Positions 1-5,634 of a stretch of 5,634 nucleotides of DNA are shown piece by piece. Positions within the stretch are counted from its first letter, which is position 1, and every line of letters begins with the position of its first letter. Below the pieces are notes generated by a model that saw only the letters and a list, made by a program, of their open reading frames with translations, had not been told where the DNA came from and did no database searches. The stretch comes from Thiomonas sp. (lineage in GTDB: Bacteria > Pseudomonadota > Gammaproteobacteria > Burkholderiales > Burkholderiaceae_C), in assembly GCA_028706735.1 (NCBI GenBank), contig JAQTVS010000203.1:1-5634 (forward strand), written 5' to 3'. A program made the translations under genes and the position numbers.

Positions 1-96
1 CGGCTCCCTGCTGTCGGCTGGAAATTCGAGCGTTGGCTTGACGTGGTTTTGATGCAACGCGCGCTGGGCCCGGGCGCCGAGACAGCCCCCGTTTGA
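1..96 (+). CDS. C-terminal end of a GNAT-family acetyltransferase, phosphinothricin N-acetyltransferase type (5' truncated by window)
   Basis: The reading frame is open from base 1 to a TGA at 94-96 and encodes the last 31 residues of a protein that begins outside the window. The tail reads VGWKFERWLDVVLMQRALG, matching the pattern G-x-K-x-x-x-W-x-D-V-x-x-x-Q that closes phosphinothricin/methionine-sulfoximine-type GNAT acetyltransferases, which move an acetyl group from acetyl-CoA to a small amine. The catalytic core and acetyl-CoA loop are not visible, so the substrate cannot be named. The next gene on the same strand starts 10 bases after the stop, and its ribosome binding site overlaps this stop codon, suggesting co-transcription. 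Family assignment rests only on the short tail; another protein ending is possible. Confidence 0.6.
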   Translation, partial: RLPAVGWKFERWLDVVLMQRALGPGAETAPV

Positions 97-99
97 GGA
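95..99 (+). promoter_or_regulatory. Shine-Dalgarno site of the TM2-domain gene
   Basis: GAGGA lies 7 bases before the ATG at 107 and overlaps the TGA of the upstream acetyltransferase gene. It is the clearest ribosome binding site in the window. It supports the ATG at 107 as the start and suggests translational coupling to the gene before it. Confidence 0.7.
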
Positions 100-106
100 C
101 CTGTCC

Positions 107-535
107 ATGATCGATCAAACGGGGTTCAAGGACAGATTCATCGCCTCTTTGCTGGCCTTGCTGACGGGCGTTTTCGGCGGCCACCGGTTCTATCTGCATG
201 GCTGGCGTGATCCGTGGGCCTGGGTGCATGGCCCCTTGTTTCTGGCGGGACTGTATGGCCTGCATCGTTTTGTGCAAAACGGCCAGGATGACACGCTGAC
301 CTGGATGCTGCTCGGCGTGTTTGTTGCTGTGGTGATTGCGGTGGTGGTGCAGACCCTGGTCATCGGCCTGACTTCAGACGAAAAATGGGATGCCCGCTGG
401 AACGCGGCGAATGGCCGCCGCAGTGCGAACGGCTGGGGGCCGGTTCTGGTGGTGATCTTCGCTCTGTTCATGAGCGTGGGTTCGCTGACCGGCGGGCTCG
501 CCTATGTGCTGCAGCGGTTTTTTGGCGGCGCCTGA
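107..535 (+). CDS. TM2-domain inner-membrane protein, function unknown
   Basis: This is a 142-residue, very hydrophobic protein. Residues 12-29 form a first membrane helix leading into GVFGGHRFYLHG (21-32), the Gly-rich HRFY turn typical of TM2 domains; a second helix follows at about 36-54. Two more helices are likely at about 65-88 and 110-135, joined by a charged loop (89-109) containing DEKWDARWN. The acidic and Trp-rich loop suggests a soluble patch on one side of the membrane. There is no signal peptide separate from helix 1 and no catalytic motif. TM2 proteins are widespread and mostly without a defined biochemical role. The start is supported by GAGGA 7 bases upstream. The gene follows the acetyltransferase gene by 10 bases and converges on folK, with stop codons 7 bases apart. 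The TM2 assignment is fairly safe; function is not inferred. Confidence 0.8.
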   Translation: MIDQTGFKDRFIASLLALLTGVFGGHRFYLHGWRDPWAWVHGPLFLAGLYGLHRFVQNGQDDTLTWMLLGVFVAVVIAVVVQTLVIGLTSDEKWDARWNAANGRRSANGWGPVLVVIFALFMSVGSLTGGLAYVLQRFFGGA

Positions 536-542
536 GCCAGCG

Positions 543-1049
543 CTACAGCGGGCCGAGACGCTCGATGGCCTGGCCCTCGGCAATCCGCCGGGCTGCCAGT
601 TCTGCAACGGCAACGCCCTCCAGCGCGCCCTCCGGCCAGACCTCGGCAAGCGGCGCGAGCACAAAGGCCCGCTGCGTCATGCGGGGGTGCGGCAGGGTCA
701 GCTCTGGGGCCTGGCGGCGCAGGGCGCCGTACATCAGCAAGTCCAGATCCAGCGTGCGGGGCGCGTTGACTGCGCCGCCAGGGCGCTCGCGGCCCATGGC
801 CGATTCAATGCGCAACAGGGCGTCGAGCAGCGCGTCTGGCGACTGCGCGGTGTGCAGCTTGATGACCGCGTTCCAGTAGTCAGGCCCGCTGGATTGTTGC
901 GGCGCGGTGCGGTAAAGGCTGGACCGCGCCGCAACCCGCACCAGCGGCAGGGCGTCGATGGACTGCACGGCGGCCCGCAGCGCAGCCGCGCCGTCGCCCA
1001 GATTGGCGCCGAGGGCGATGAAGGCCACGACATCATCGGCGCAGGACAT
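543..1049 (-). CDS. folK: 2-amino-4-hydroxy-6-hydroxymethyldihydropteridine pyrophosphokinase (HPPK)
   Basis: HPPK transfers pyrophosphate from ATP to 6-hydroxymethyl-7,8-dihydropterin in the cytoplasm, the step before dihydropteroate synthase in folate synthesis. The 168 residues match the usual length of about 160-170. Visible signatures are GANLGD (14-19), the pterin-binding stretch YRTAP...DYWNAV (46-62), the HPPK hallmark APRTLDLDLLMYG (96-108) with Mg-binding D101 and D103, and LPHPRMTQRAFVLAPL (119-134) with the conserved H121 and R127. All key residues are present. The ATG at 1049 lies 6 bases after the pcnB stop and has only a weak ribosome binding site, so translational coupling to pcnB is likely. 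It is the last gene of the minus-strand block. No obvious terminator hairpin with a T-run follows it before the convergent TM2 gene. Confidence 0.97.
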   Translation of the reverse strand: MSCADDVVAFIALGANLGDGAAALRAAVQSIDALPLVRVAARSSLYRTAPQQSSGPDYWNAVIKLHTAQSPDALLDALLRIESAMGRERPGGAVNAPRTLDLDLLMYGALRRQAPELTLPHPRMTQRAFVLAPLAEVWPEGALEGVAVAELAARRIAEGQAIERLGPL

Positions 1050-1055
1050 CGGTGT

Positions 1056-2495
1056 TCAGTCGGTGGATGACGCGTCGGAACTGCTGCCTGCCTCATCGGT
1101 GGCCGCCGGTTTTTTGCGCCGGCGCCGCCGTTTGGCCTTGGTCGCTGCACTGGGTTGCGGCGCGGCGGCCAGCATGTCTGCGCGCCCCTGCGCATCGGCA
1201 AACTGGAAAGCCTCCCACCATTGCGCCAGCTCTTGCTCGGCTTGGCCGCTGCGTGCGCGCAGGCTGAGAAAGTCGTAAGCGGCGCGAAACCGGGGATGCT
1301 CGACCAGGCTGTTGGCGTAACGCGGCGTGCGGCGTTCGAAGCGCGATTGCAGCGACCAGATTTCCCGCATGTCGGTGGCGATGCGACGCTGGATGGCCAG
1401 ACGCTCGGCCTGCGCGGAGAGCACCTCGTCTGCGGCCTGGTCGAGCGCCATCAGGGGGGCGATGCCTTCGGCCAGCAGCGCGTTCCAGCGTTGTTCCACG
1501 TCGTGCCACAGCAGGCAGGCGAACAGGAAGCTGGGGCTGGCGGTCTTGCCCTGGCCGATGCGTGCGTCGGTGTCTTCCAGCGCGGAGGTGATGAAGCGCT
1601 CGCCTTCGGGTTTTTCCAGCACCGGGTCGAGCAAGGGCAGCAGGCCGTGGTGCAGGCCGAGGCGGCGCAGTTGCTGGAGCGAGGTGACGGCGTGGCCGGT
1701 CTGCAGCAGCTTGATGGTTTCGTCAAACAGGCGGGCGGCGGGCACGTTGGCGAGCAGGTCGGCGCTGGTGGCGATGGGCGCGAGCGTGGCCGGGTCGATG
1801 TCGAAGCCCAGCTTGGCAGCGAAGCGGGCGATGCGCAGCATGCGCACCGGATCTTCGCGGTAGCGTGCGGCGGGGTCGCCGATCATGCGCAGGCGGCGTT
1901 TTTTCAGATCGTCCATGCCTTGGTGGTAATCGACCACCACATCGCGGATCGGGTCGTAGTACAGCGCGTTGATGGTGAAGTCGCGGCGCTCGGCATCGTC
2001 GTCGAGGGTGCCCCAGACGTTGTCGCGCAGCACGCGGCCGCTGCTGTCCACGGCCAGGGTTTTGTCGGCCAGCGCCTTGCGCGAGGTGCGCTCGTTGCCG
2101 CTGACGGATTCGGCGGCCTGCGCGTCGTGCAGCGCGCGGTAGGTGGAGACTTCGATGATGTCGCGCCCATACATGACGTGGACGATGCGAAAGCGCCGAC
2201 CGATGATGAACGCGCGCTTGAACAGCGGCTTGACCTGCTCGGGCGTGGCGCTGGTGGCCACGTCGAAGTCTTTCGGCTTGTGGCCCAGCAGCAAGTCGCG
2301 CACCGCGCCGCCCACGATGTAGGCCTCGTACCCGGCTTGCTGCAGGGTCTGCACGGTGTTGCGGGCGTTGGCCGGAATGCGGCTGGCGTCGATCTGGTGC
2401 AGGGCGCGTGGCAGATCGCGGCGCTGGCCGCGGCTTTGCGCGTTGGTTTCGGGTTTGTTCGAGGTGAACAAGCGGCTGATGAATTTGCGGATCAT
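1056..2495 (-). CDS. pcnB: Poly(A) polymerase I
   Basis: PcnB adds adenosines to RNA 3' ends, marking transcripts for decay. With the ATG at 2495 the protein is 479 residues. The nucleotidyltransferase head has YIVGGAVRDLLLG (59-71, GG at 62-63) and metal-binding D76 and D78 in KDFDV. The stretch IIGRRFRIVHV (97-107) is the feature separating bacterial poly(A) polymerases from CCA-adding enzymes. RRDFTINALYY (170-180) probably supplies the third carboxylate, D172, and RYREDPVRMLRIARFAAKLGF starts the RNA-binding neck. The C-terminus ends in a low-complexity basic tail, KAKRRRRRKK, followed by a Ser/Asp-rich end; a basic tail is usual for PcnB. An in-frame ATG at 2531 would add 12 residues, but GAGGGGG sits only 0-3 bases before it. 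The 2495 start has GGAA 5 bases upstream and the typical MIRKFI beginning. An inverted repeat covers both start candidates. folK follows after 6 bases. Confidence 0.95.
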   Translation of the reverse strand: MIRKFISRLFTSNKPETNAQSRGQRRDLPRALHQIDASRIPANARNTVQTLQQAGYEAYIVGGAVRDLLLGHKPKDFDVATSATPEQVKPLFKRAFIIGRRFRIVHVMYGRDIIEVSTYRALHDAQAAESVSGNERTSRKALADKTLAVDSSGRVLRDNVWGTLDDDAERRDFTINALYYDPIRDVVVDYHQGMDDLKKRRLRMIGDPAARYREDPVRMLRIARFAAKLGFDIDPATLAPIATSADLLANVPAARLFDETIKLLQTGHAVTSLQQLRRLGLHHGLLPLLDPVLEKPEGERFITSALEDTDARIGQGKTASPSFLFACLLWHDVEQRWNALLAEGIAPLMALDQAADEVLSAQAERLAIQRRIATDMREIWSLQSRFERRTPRYANSLVEHPRFRAAYDFLSLRARSGQAEQELAQWWEAFQFADAQGRADMLAAAPQPSAATKAKRRRRRKKPAATDEAGSSSDASSTD

Positions 2496-2531
2496 GTCAG
2501 TTCCGCACGGCCGTTCCGAAGGAACTGACAT
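2494..2531 (-). promoter_or_regulatory. Inverted repeat over the pcnB start and Shine-Dalgarno region, possible translational hairpin
   Basis: The plus-strand arms ATGTCAGTTCC (2494-2504) and GGAACTGACAT (2521-2531) are exact reverse complements, 11 bp, with a 16-base spacer. In the pcnB transcript the 3' arm contains the GGAA Shine-Dalgarno-like bases and the first two bases of the ATG at 2495, so pairing would hide the start. A second GGAAC in the spacer (plus-strand GTTCC at 2513-2517) could pair with the same upstream GTTCC as a 5-bp hairpin with a UUC loop, leaving the start open. The repeat is seen directly; a regulatory role is inference. Confidence 0.45.
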
Positions 2532-2573
2532 CCCCCTCGGGGGGAAACGCGCGTTGCAAGTTAGGGGGCTGTT
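2532..2573 (-). other. Gap between the HAD phosphatase gene and pcnB: GC hairpin and palindrome
   Basis: This is the only non-coding gap of note inside the minus-strand block. It contains a 5-bp G/C stem with a 3-base loop (plus strand CCCCC at 2532-2536, GGGGG a few bases later) and the perfect 10-bp palindrome AACGCGCGTT (2546-2555). No T-run follows the stem on either strand, so it is not a standard intrinsic terminator, although it may slow polymerase or stabilise the upstream mRNA end. I see no convincing -35/-10 pair for a separate pcnB promoter. Confidence 0.35.
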
Positions 2574-3260
2574 TCATGTTAGCAATTGGAGTGTGGGCCA
2601 GCCATTTTTGCGGGCGACTTCGGCCAGCAGCGGGTCGGGGTGAACAACCACGGGATGCGTGGCGTGTTCGAGCAGGGGGCGATCGTTGATCGAGTCGCTG
2701 TAGAACCAGATCTGGTCGAAGTCGCCCCAGCCCAGTCCTTGCGCGCCCAGCCATTGCTCGGTGCGGATGATTTTGCCTTCGCGGAACGAGGGCGTGCCCA
2801 CCCAGTTGCCGGTGTAGCGGCCCTGCGGGTCGCGTTCGAGTTCGACGCCGATGAGGTGTTCCACGCCAAAGGCGTCGGCGATGGGGCGGGTGACGAAGGT
2901 GTTGGTGGCCGTGACGATGCAGCACAGGTCGCCCGCCTGTTTGTGGCGGTCGACCAGTTGCTGTGCAGCGGGCTGCATTTGCGGCAGCACCACGTCGCGC
3001 ATGAAAGCGGCGTGCGCGGCGTGCAGTTCGGCCATGTCGCGCCCGGCGATGGGTTGCAGGGCGAAGCGCAGATAGGCGGCGAGGTCGAGCGTGCCGGCCT
3101 TGTACTGGCGATAAAAAGCCTCGTTCTGCAGGCGATGCTGCTCGGCATCGACCCAGCCCAGTTCGGCCACATACTGGCCGAAAGCATGGTCGGAGTCGAA
3201 AGGAATCAGGGTGTTGTCGAGATCAAACAGAGCGAGCTTGCGCATGGAGTGTGAAGACAT
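2574..3260 (-). CDS. HAD-superfamily subfamily IB phosphatase (SerB-like)
   Basis: This 228-residue soluble enzyme belongs to the haloacid dehalogenase family and probably hydrolyses a phosphomonoester through an aspartyl-phosphate intermediate. Motif I is FDLDNT, with nucleophile D13 and general acid D15. Motif II is IVTATN with T117. Motif III is probably K163 in REGK. Motif IV is YSDSINDRP with Mg-binding D189 and D193. A helical cap fits between motifs I and II (about residues 22-100), as in the IB group that includes phosphoserine phosphatase. It is not called serB, because IB relatives act on varied substrates and the sequence does not identify one. The ATG at 3260, 12 bases after the hda stop, is used; an ATG at 3245 starting MRKLALF is equally plausible, since neither has a good ribosome binding site. 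This gene commonly sits between hda and pcnB in Burkholderiales. Confidence 0.92.
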   Translation of the reverse strand: MSSHSMRKLALFDLDNTLIPFDSDHAFGQYVAELGWVDAEQHRLQNEAFYRQYKAGTLDLAAYLRFALQPIAGRDMAELHAAHAAFMRDVVLPQMQPAAQQLVDRHKQAGDLCCIVTATNTFVTRPIADAFGVEHLIGVELERDPQGRYTGNWVGTPSFREGKIIRTEQWLGAQGLGWGDFDQIWFYSDSINDRPLLEHATHPVVVHPDPLLAEVARKNGWPTLQLLT

Positions 3261-3272
3261 GGTGTGGAGTGC

Positions 3273-4061
3273 TCAGCCGCAAGCGGTGTCGGGCGTGGCG
3301 GCCTGCAGCAGTTGCGGCTGCTCCGCCAGGAGGGATTTGAGCAGAGGCACGGTGGCTGGGCGCTGCGTGGCCAGAGCATAGCGGTCAAACGCGGCCATCA
3401 GCACGGCCAGCCTGGACAGGTCCCGGCTGAGGTGGGTCAGCATGTAGTGCTGCAGTTCGGGGCTGAGAGCGTAGCCGCGTTCGTGCGCCAGGCGCTGCAG
3501 CACGCGGGCGCGCAGGGCGTCATCCGGCGCGCTCAGACGCAGCGCCAGCCCCCAGCTCAGGCGGGTGCGCAGGTCTGCGCGCAGCGGCAGCGCGGCCGGA
3601 TTGGCATTGCCGCTGGCAAGAAAATGCAGGTTGGCGGTGCGCGCGGCGTTGTACAGGCCAAACAGCCAGTCCTGCTGCCAGTCGCAGAGGCCTTGCGTGT
3701 CGTCCACCGCCAATAGGCCGCCAGCAGTTTGCGACAGCAGATCGCTGACATCCGGCCAGGCGGACGCCGGGGCTTGCGGCGTGAGCAGCAGAGCCCAGCG
3801 GCCCTGCTGTTGCTGTGCATGGCAGGCTGCCCACAGCAGATGGCTCTTGCCGCTGCCGGTTTCGCCCCAGAGGTATAGCGCGCCGTGGCTGCGCTGTTGC
3901 AGGAGGTCGTTCAAGGCCTGCAGCGCCAGGGCGTTATCGCTCTGCGTGCCAGGGTTGAAATTGTCCAGGGTCTGATCGGGTTCCCACTCCAGCGGCAGGA
4001 TCTTCTGGCGCGCGGCCAGGCTGGCAGGTGGAGAGGCTTGCAGCGTTGCGTTCCGGGGCAT
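3273..4061 (-). CDS. hda: DnaA regulatory inactivator Hda
   Basis: Hda is an AAA+ protein that, bound to the DNA-loaded sliding clamp, stimulates ATP hydrolysis by DnaA and so prevents re-initiation. The 262 residues show Walker A GETGSGKS (66-73), Walker B LLAVDD (116-121), sensor 1 around FLASGNAN (147-154), an arginine-rich DLRTRLSWGL stretch (163-172), and the helical lid with HLSRDLSRLAVLMAAFDRYAL (210-230). There is no DnaA-type DNA-binding domain, which excludes DnaA itself. QKILPL (19-24) resembles the QLxLPL clamp-binding motif found at the extreme N-terminus of E. coli Hda; here about 18 residues precede it. From memory, E. coli Hda has Arg in place of the Walker A Lys; this protein has the canonical K72. 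The C-terminus runs some 15 residues past the lid. No in-frame start lies nearer the clamp motif, so the ATG at 4061 is kept. It begins 3 bases after the permease stop without a clear ribosome binding site, pointing to coupling. Confidence 0.93.
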   Translation of the reverse strand: MPRNATLQASPPASLAARQKILPLEWEPDQTLDNFNPGTQSDNALALQALNDLLQQRSHGALYLWGETGSGKSHLLWAACHAQQQQGRWALLLTPQAPASAWPDVSDLLSQTAGGLLAVDDTQGLCDWQQDWLFGLYNAARTANLHFLASGNANPAALPLRADLRTRLSWGLALRLSAPDDALRARVLQRLAHERGYALSPELQHYMLTHLSRDLSRLAVLMAAFDRYALATQRPATVPLLKSLLAEQPQLLQAATPDTACG

Positions 4062-4064
4062 GGG

Positions 4065-5123
4065 TCAGACGAATAGCGCGCTCTGGCGGTACCAGTCCAG
4101 CAGGCGGCGCGCCACGACCAGCAGCACGGCGCCCGCAGGCAAGGCGAGCAAAATGCCCCAGAAGCCGAACAGGGTGCCAAAGGCCAGCAAAATGAAAATG
4201 ACCAGCAGCGGATGCAGGCCGATGCTATCGCCGACGAATTTTGGCGTGATGTAGAGCGATTCGATCAACTGCCCGATGCCGTAAACGACGGCTACCGCGA
4301 TGACGCCATACCAGCTCAGAAATTGCAGCGCACCGGTCGCGAGCGCGAGCAGCAGGCCGAGGCCGAAGCCCACATAGGGCACGAACACCGCCAGCCCGGT
4401 GAAGATGCCCACGGGCAGCGCCAGACTGAATCCAGCGATCGCCAGGCCGGCGGAGTAGTAGAACGCCAGGATGAGCATCACCAGCAACTGACCGCGCAGA
4501 TACTGGCCGAGGATGACATCGCAGTCGTGGAAAAAGCGCAGCACGGCATCGCGGTGTCTGGGTGGAATCAGTGCGCTCAGCCGCGTCAGCGTTTGACCCC
4601 AGTCGAGAAGCAGGTAAAAGGCAACAACCGGAATCAGCGTGAGATTGCCCAGCAGGACAAGCAGGCCGATGCCGCCCGTGCTGGCCGAGCGCAGCAAGAG
4701 CGCGGCCCAGTCTTCGCCATGAATGCTCAGATATTTGGTCAGGGTCTGCTGCACACTGGCGGGGTCGAACTTGACATGGACATCGAACCGGGCCAGCAAC
4801 GGGGTGCCCCAGTCGACGATGGTTTGCAGCAGCAGCGGAAATTTTTCGCGGATCAGCGGCACGATCTGGCCGACCACCGGCACCAGCAGCAAAAACAAGC
4901 CGACGAACAATCCGATGGCCACGGTGATGGCCAAGGCCGCGCCCAGCGCCCGCGGGATGCGGCGACGCTTGAGTTTTTCCACCAACGGATGCAGCACATA
5001 GGCCAGGGTGATGCCGACGAGAAAGGGCATCAGGATGCTGCCCAGCAGCCAGATCAACCATAGTGCAGCGACACCGATCCCAAGCCAGAGAAGTGCGTTT
5101 TTGAGGGGCGGGGACAGGAGCAT
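4065..5123 (-). CDS. AI-2E family (PerM-type) inner-membrane transporter
   Basis: This 352-residue polytopic membrane protein has the size and layout of the AI-2E/PerM family. Two helices lie near the N-terminus (about 9-27 and 30-47), followed by basic LKRRR (51-55) and another long helix (61-88). A hydrophilic segment (about 90-148) leads to a C-terminal helical bundle (about 150-175, 212-265, 268-285, 303-338). Family marks are [20 protein letters not shown] (209-228), [10 protein letters not shown] (247-256) and [15 protein letters not shown] (292-306). Members include TqsA, linked to autoinducer-2 export, and others proposed as ion/proton antiporters, so the substrate here is unknown. 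The ATG at 5123 gives a normal N-terminus but has only a weak ribosome binding site. It is the first gene of the minus-strand block and divergent from purM; hda follows after 3 bases. Confidence 0.93.
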   Translation of the reverse strand: MLLSPPLKNALLWLGIGVAALWLIWLLGSILMPFLVGITLAYVLHPLVEKLKRRRIPRALGAALAITVAIGLFVGLFLLLVPVVGQIVPLIREKFPLLLQTIVDWGTPLLARFDVHVKFDPASVQQTLTKYLSIHGEDWAALLLRSASTGGIGLLVLLGNLTLIPVVAFYLLLDWGQTLTRLSALIPPRHRDAVLRFFHDCDVILGQYLRGQLLVMLILAFYYSAGLAIAGFSLALPVGIFTGLAVFVPYVGFGLGLLLALATGALQFLSWYGVIAVAVVYGIGQLIESLYITPKFVGDSIGLHPLLVIFILLAFGTLFGFWGILLALPAGAVLLVVARRLLDWYRQSALFV

Positions 5124-5180
5124 ATGGCGCAGGACGTGTTTCGCTGGAGGGTTGCTGGCAGACGCAAGGCGCGCGCACTC

Positions 5181-5186
5181 TAAAAT
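5181..5186 (+). promoter_or_regulatory. Candidate -10 element for purM
   Basis: TAAAAT matches the sigma-70 -10 consensus at five of six bases and is a form often seen in betaproteobacterial promoters. Transcription would begin near 5193, giving a leader of about 80 bases that contains the whole 36-bp palindrome. The upstream sequence at the expected -35 position (about 5158-5163, GCAGAC) does not resemble TTGACA, so the call is weak. Confidence 0.35.
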
Positions 5187-5207
5187 CTACAGCTTGCCAT
5201 TTTATGC

Positions 5208-5243
5208 GGCACATGGCGCTGCGCGCGCGCAGCGCCATGTGCC
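5208..5243. repeat. Perfect 36-bp palindrome upstream of purM
   Basis: The arm GGCACATGGCGCTGCGCG (5208-5225) is followed directly by its exact reverse complement (5226-5243). The centre (5220-5231) is 12 bases of strictly alternating pyrimidine and purine. In RNA it would form a hairpin of up to about 16 bp. On the plus strand TTTTT occurs at 5252-5256, 8 bases after the stem; this is too far for a standard intrinsic terminator but could matter for attenuation. It ends 28 bases before the purM start. It could be a leader hairpin, a dimeric protein operator or a cruciform/Z-DNA-prone site. Confidence 0.9.
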
Positions 5244-5271
5244 TGCCCTGCTTTTTCAGACCTTGCCCATC

Positions 5272-5634
5272 ATGCAAAAAACCCCCTTGACCTATCGCGA
5301 CGCCGGCGTGGACATCGACGCTGGCGATGCGCTGGTGGACGCGATCAAACCCCTGGCCAAGCGGACGTTGCGCGACGGCGTGCTCGCCGGCATTGGCGGC
5401 TTCGGCGCCTTGTTCGAGGTGCCCAAGCGCTACCTTGAGCCGGTGCTGGTGTCGGGCACGGACGGCGTGGGCACCAAGCTCAAGCTCGCTTTCGAATGGG
5501 GCAGGCACGACACGGTGGGCGTGGATCTGGTGGCGATGAGCGTCAACGACGTGCTGGTGCAGGGCGCCGAGCCGCTGTTTTTTCTCGACTATTTCGCCTG
5601 CGGCAAGCTCGCGGTGGAGACCGCCACGCAAGTG
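5272..5634 (+). CDS. purM: Phosphoribosylformylglycinamidine cyclo-ligase (AIR synthetase), N-terminal part, truncated by window
   Basis: PurM closes the imidazole ring of 5-aminoimidazole ribonucleotide using ATP, the fifth step of purine synthesis, in the cytoplasm. The frame is open from the ATG at 5272 to the window edge, giving the first 121 of roughly 345 residues. Conserved stretches are [14 protein letters not shown] (6-19), IGGFGALFE (41-49), [16 protein letters not shown] (59-74) with ATP-site Asp and Gly residues, and [20 protein letters not shown] (82-101) running into [12 protein letters not shown], all as in E. coli PurM. No residue expected in this part is missing. The [12 protein letters not shown] beginning aligns with the normal family start. 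The ribosome binding site is weak. It is divergent from the permease gene, and its leader contains the 36-bp palindrome. Confidence 0.97.
   Translation, partial: MQKTPLTYRDAGVDIDAGDALVDAIKPLAKRTLRDGVLAGIGGFGALFEVPKRYLEPVLVSGTDGVGTKLKLAFEWGRHDTVGVDLVAMSVNDVLVQGAEPLFFLDYFACGKLAVETATQV

Larger units (their letters stand above)
5124..5271. promoter_or_regulatory. Divergent control region between the permease gene and purM
   Basis: This 148-base stretch is the longest non-coding part of the window and should carry promoters for both directions. It holds an AT-rich island at 5180-5205 in otherwise GC-rich DNA, including TAAAAT (5181-5186) and its reverse complement ATTTTA (5199-5204), 12 bases apart. 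A perfect 36-bp palindrome follows. No textbook -35 element could be placed at the right distance for either direction, so exact promoters are uncertain. Confidence 0.6.

Noticed and set aside
551..580. GCCGAG/CTCGGC inverted repeat near the folK 3' end as a shared terminator
   Set aside because: It has only 6 bp with a 16-base loop, lies within folK coding sequence and has no T-run on either strand.
1155..2528. Plus-strand open frame of 457 codons opposite pcnB
   Set aside because: It is a GC-bias shadow: composition is repetitive Gly/Ala/Val/Gln, no family motif is visible, and the opposite frame is a clear PcnB.
4212..5063. Plus-strand open frame of 283 codons opposite the permease gene
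   Set aside because: Gln/Asp/Ala-rich composition is what the antisense of hydrophobic codons gives; no start signal or motif.
5208..5256. Palindrome plus T-run as an intrinsic terminator
   Set aside because: The T5 lies 8 bases beyond the stem and no gene on the plus strand ends upstream, so an ordinary terminator role does not fit.
5204..5290. Short 28-codon frame (starting MRHMALR) that overlaps the purM start, considered as a leader peptide
   Set aside because: Its codons are mostly fixed by the palindrome, it lacks a ribosome binding site, and nothing ties it to purine sensing.
4225..5631. Minus-strand open frame of 468 codons across the permease gene and purM
   Set aside because: It runs through two well-supported genes and the intergenic palindrome in another frame, with Arg/Ala/Pro-rich low-complexity sequence and no domain.

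Overview
The window is GC-rich chromosomal DNA, densely packed with housekeeping genes. Protein motifs and gene order (purM divergent from an AI-2E-family permease gene, followed by hda, a HAD-IB phosphatase gene, pcnB and folK) fit a betaproteobacterium of the order Burkholderiales. A Thiomonas- or Comamonadaceae-like genus is a guess from memory. There is no rRNA, tRNA, CRISPR array, insertion sequence or other mobile element.

Layout from left to right. Bases 1-96 hold the last 31 codons of a plus-strand gene that looks like a phosphinothricin-type GNAT acetyltransferase. It is followed after 10 bases by a plus-strand TM2-domain membrane protein gene (107-535). This pair meets a five-gene minus-strand block head-on, with only 7 bases between the stop codons of the TM2 gene and folK. 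In transcription order the block is the AI-2E-family permease (5123-4065), hda (4061-3273), HAD-IB phosphatase (3260-2574), pcnB (2495-1056) and folK (1049-543). Gaps inside it are 3, 12, 78 and 6 bases, so it is probably one operon, with a possible control point in the 78-base gap before pcnB. On the far right a 148-base divergent region separates the permease gene from purM, which runs off the window on the plus strand.

The genes cover separate core jobs: purine synthesis (purM), folate synthesis (folK), RNA 3' polyadenylation (pcnB), replication control (hda), membrane transport (permease) and a phosphatase of unsettled substrate. The link between them is probably shared transcription and not a shared pathway.

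I see no new multi-gene system. The parts not explained by coding are two non-coding structures. One is a perfect 36-bp palindrome between the permease gene and purM. The other is an 11-bp inverted repeat that spans the pcnB start and could fold its Shine-Dalgarno region away in one of two competing RNA shapes.
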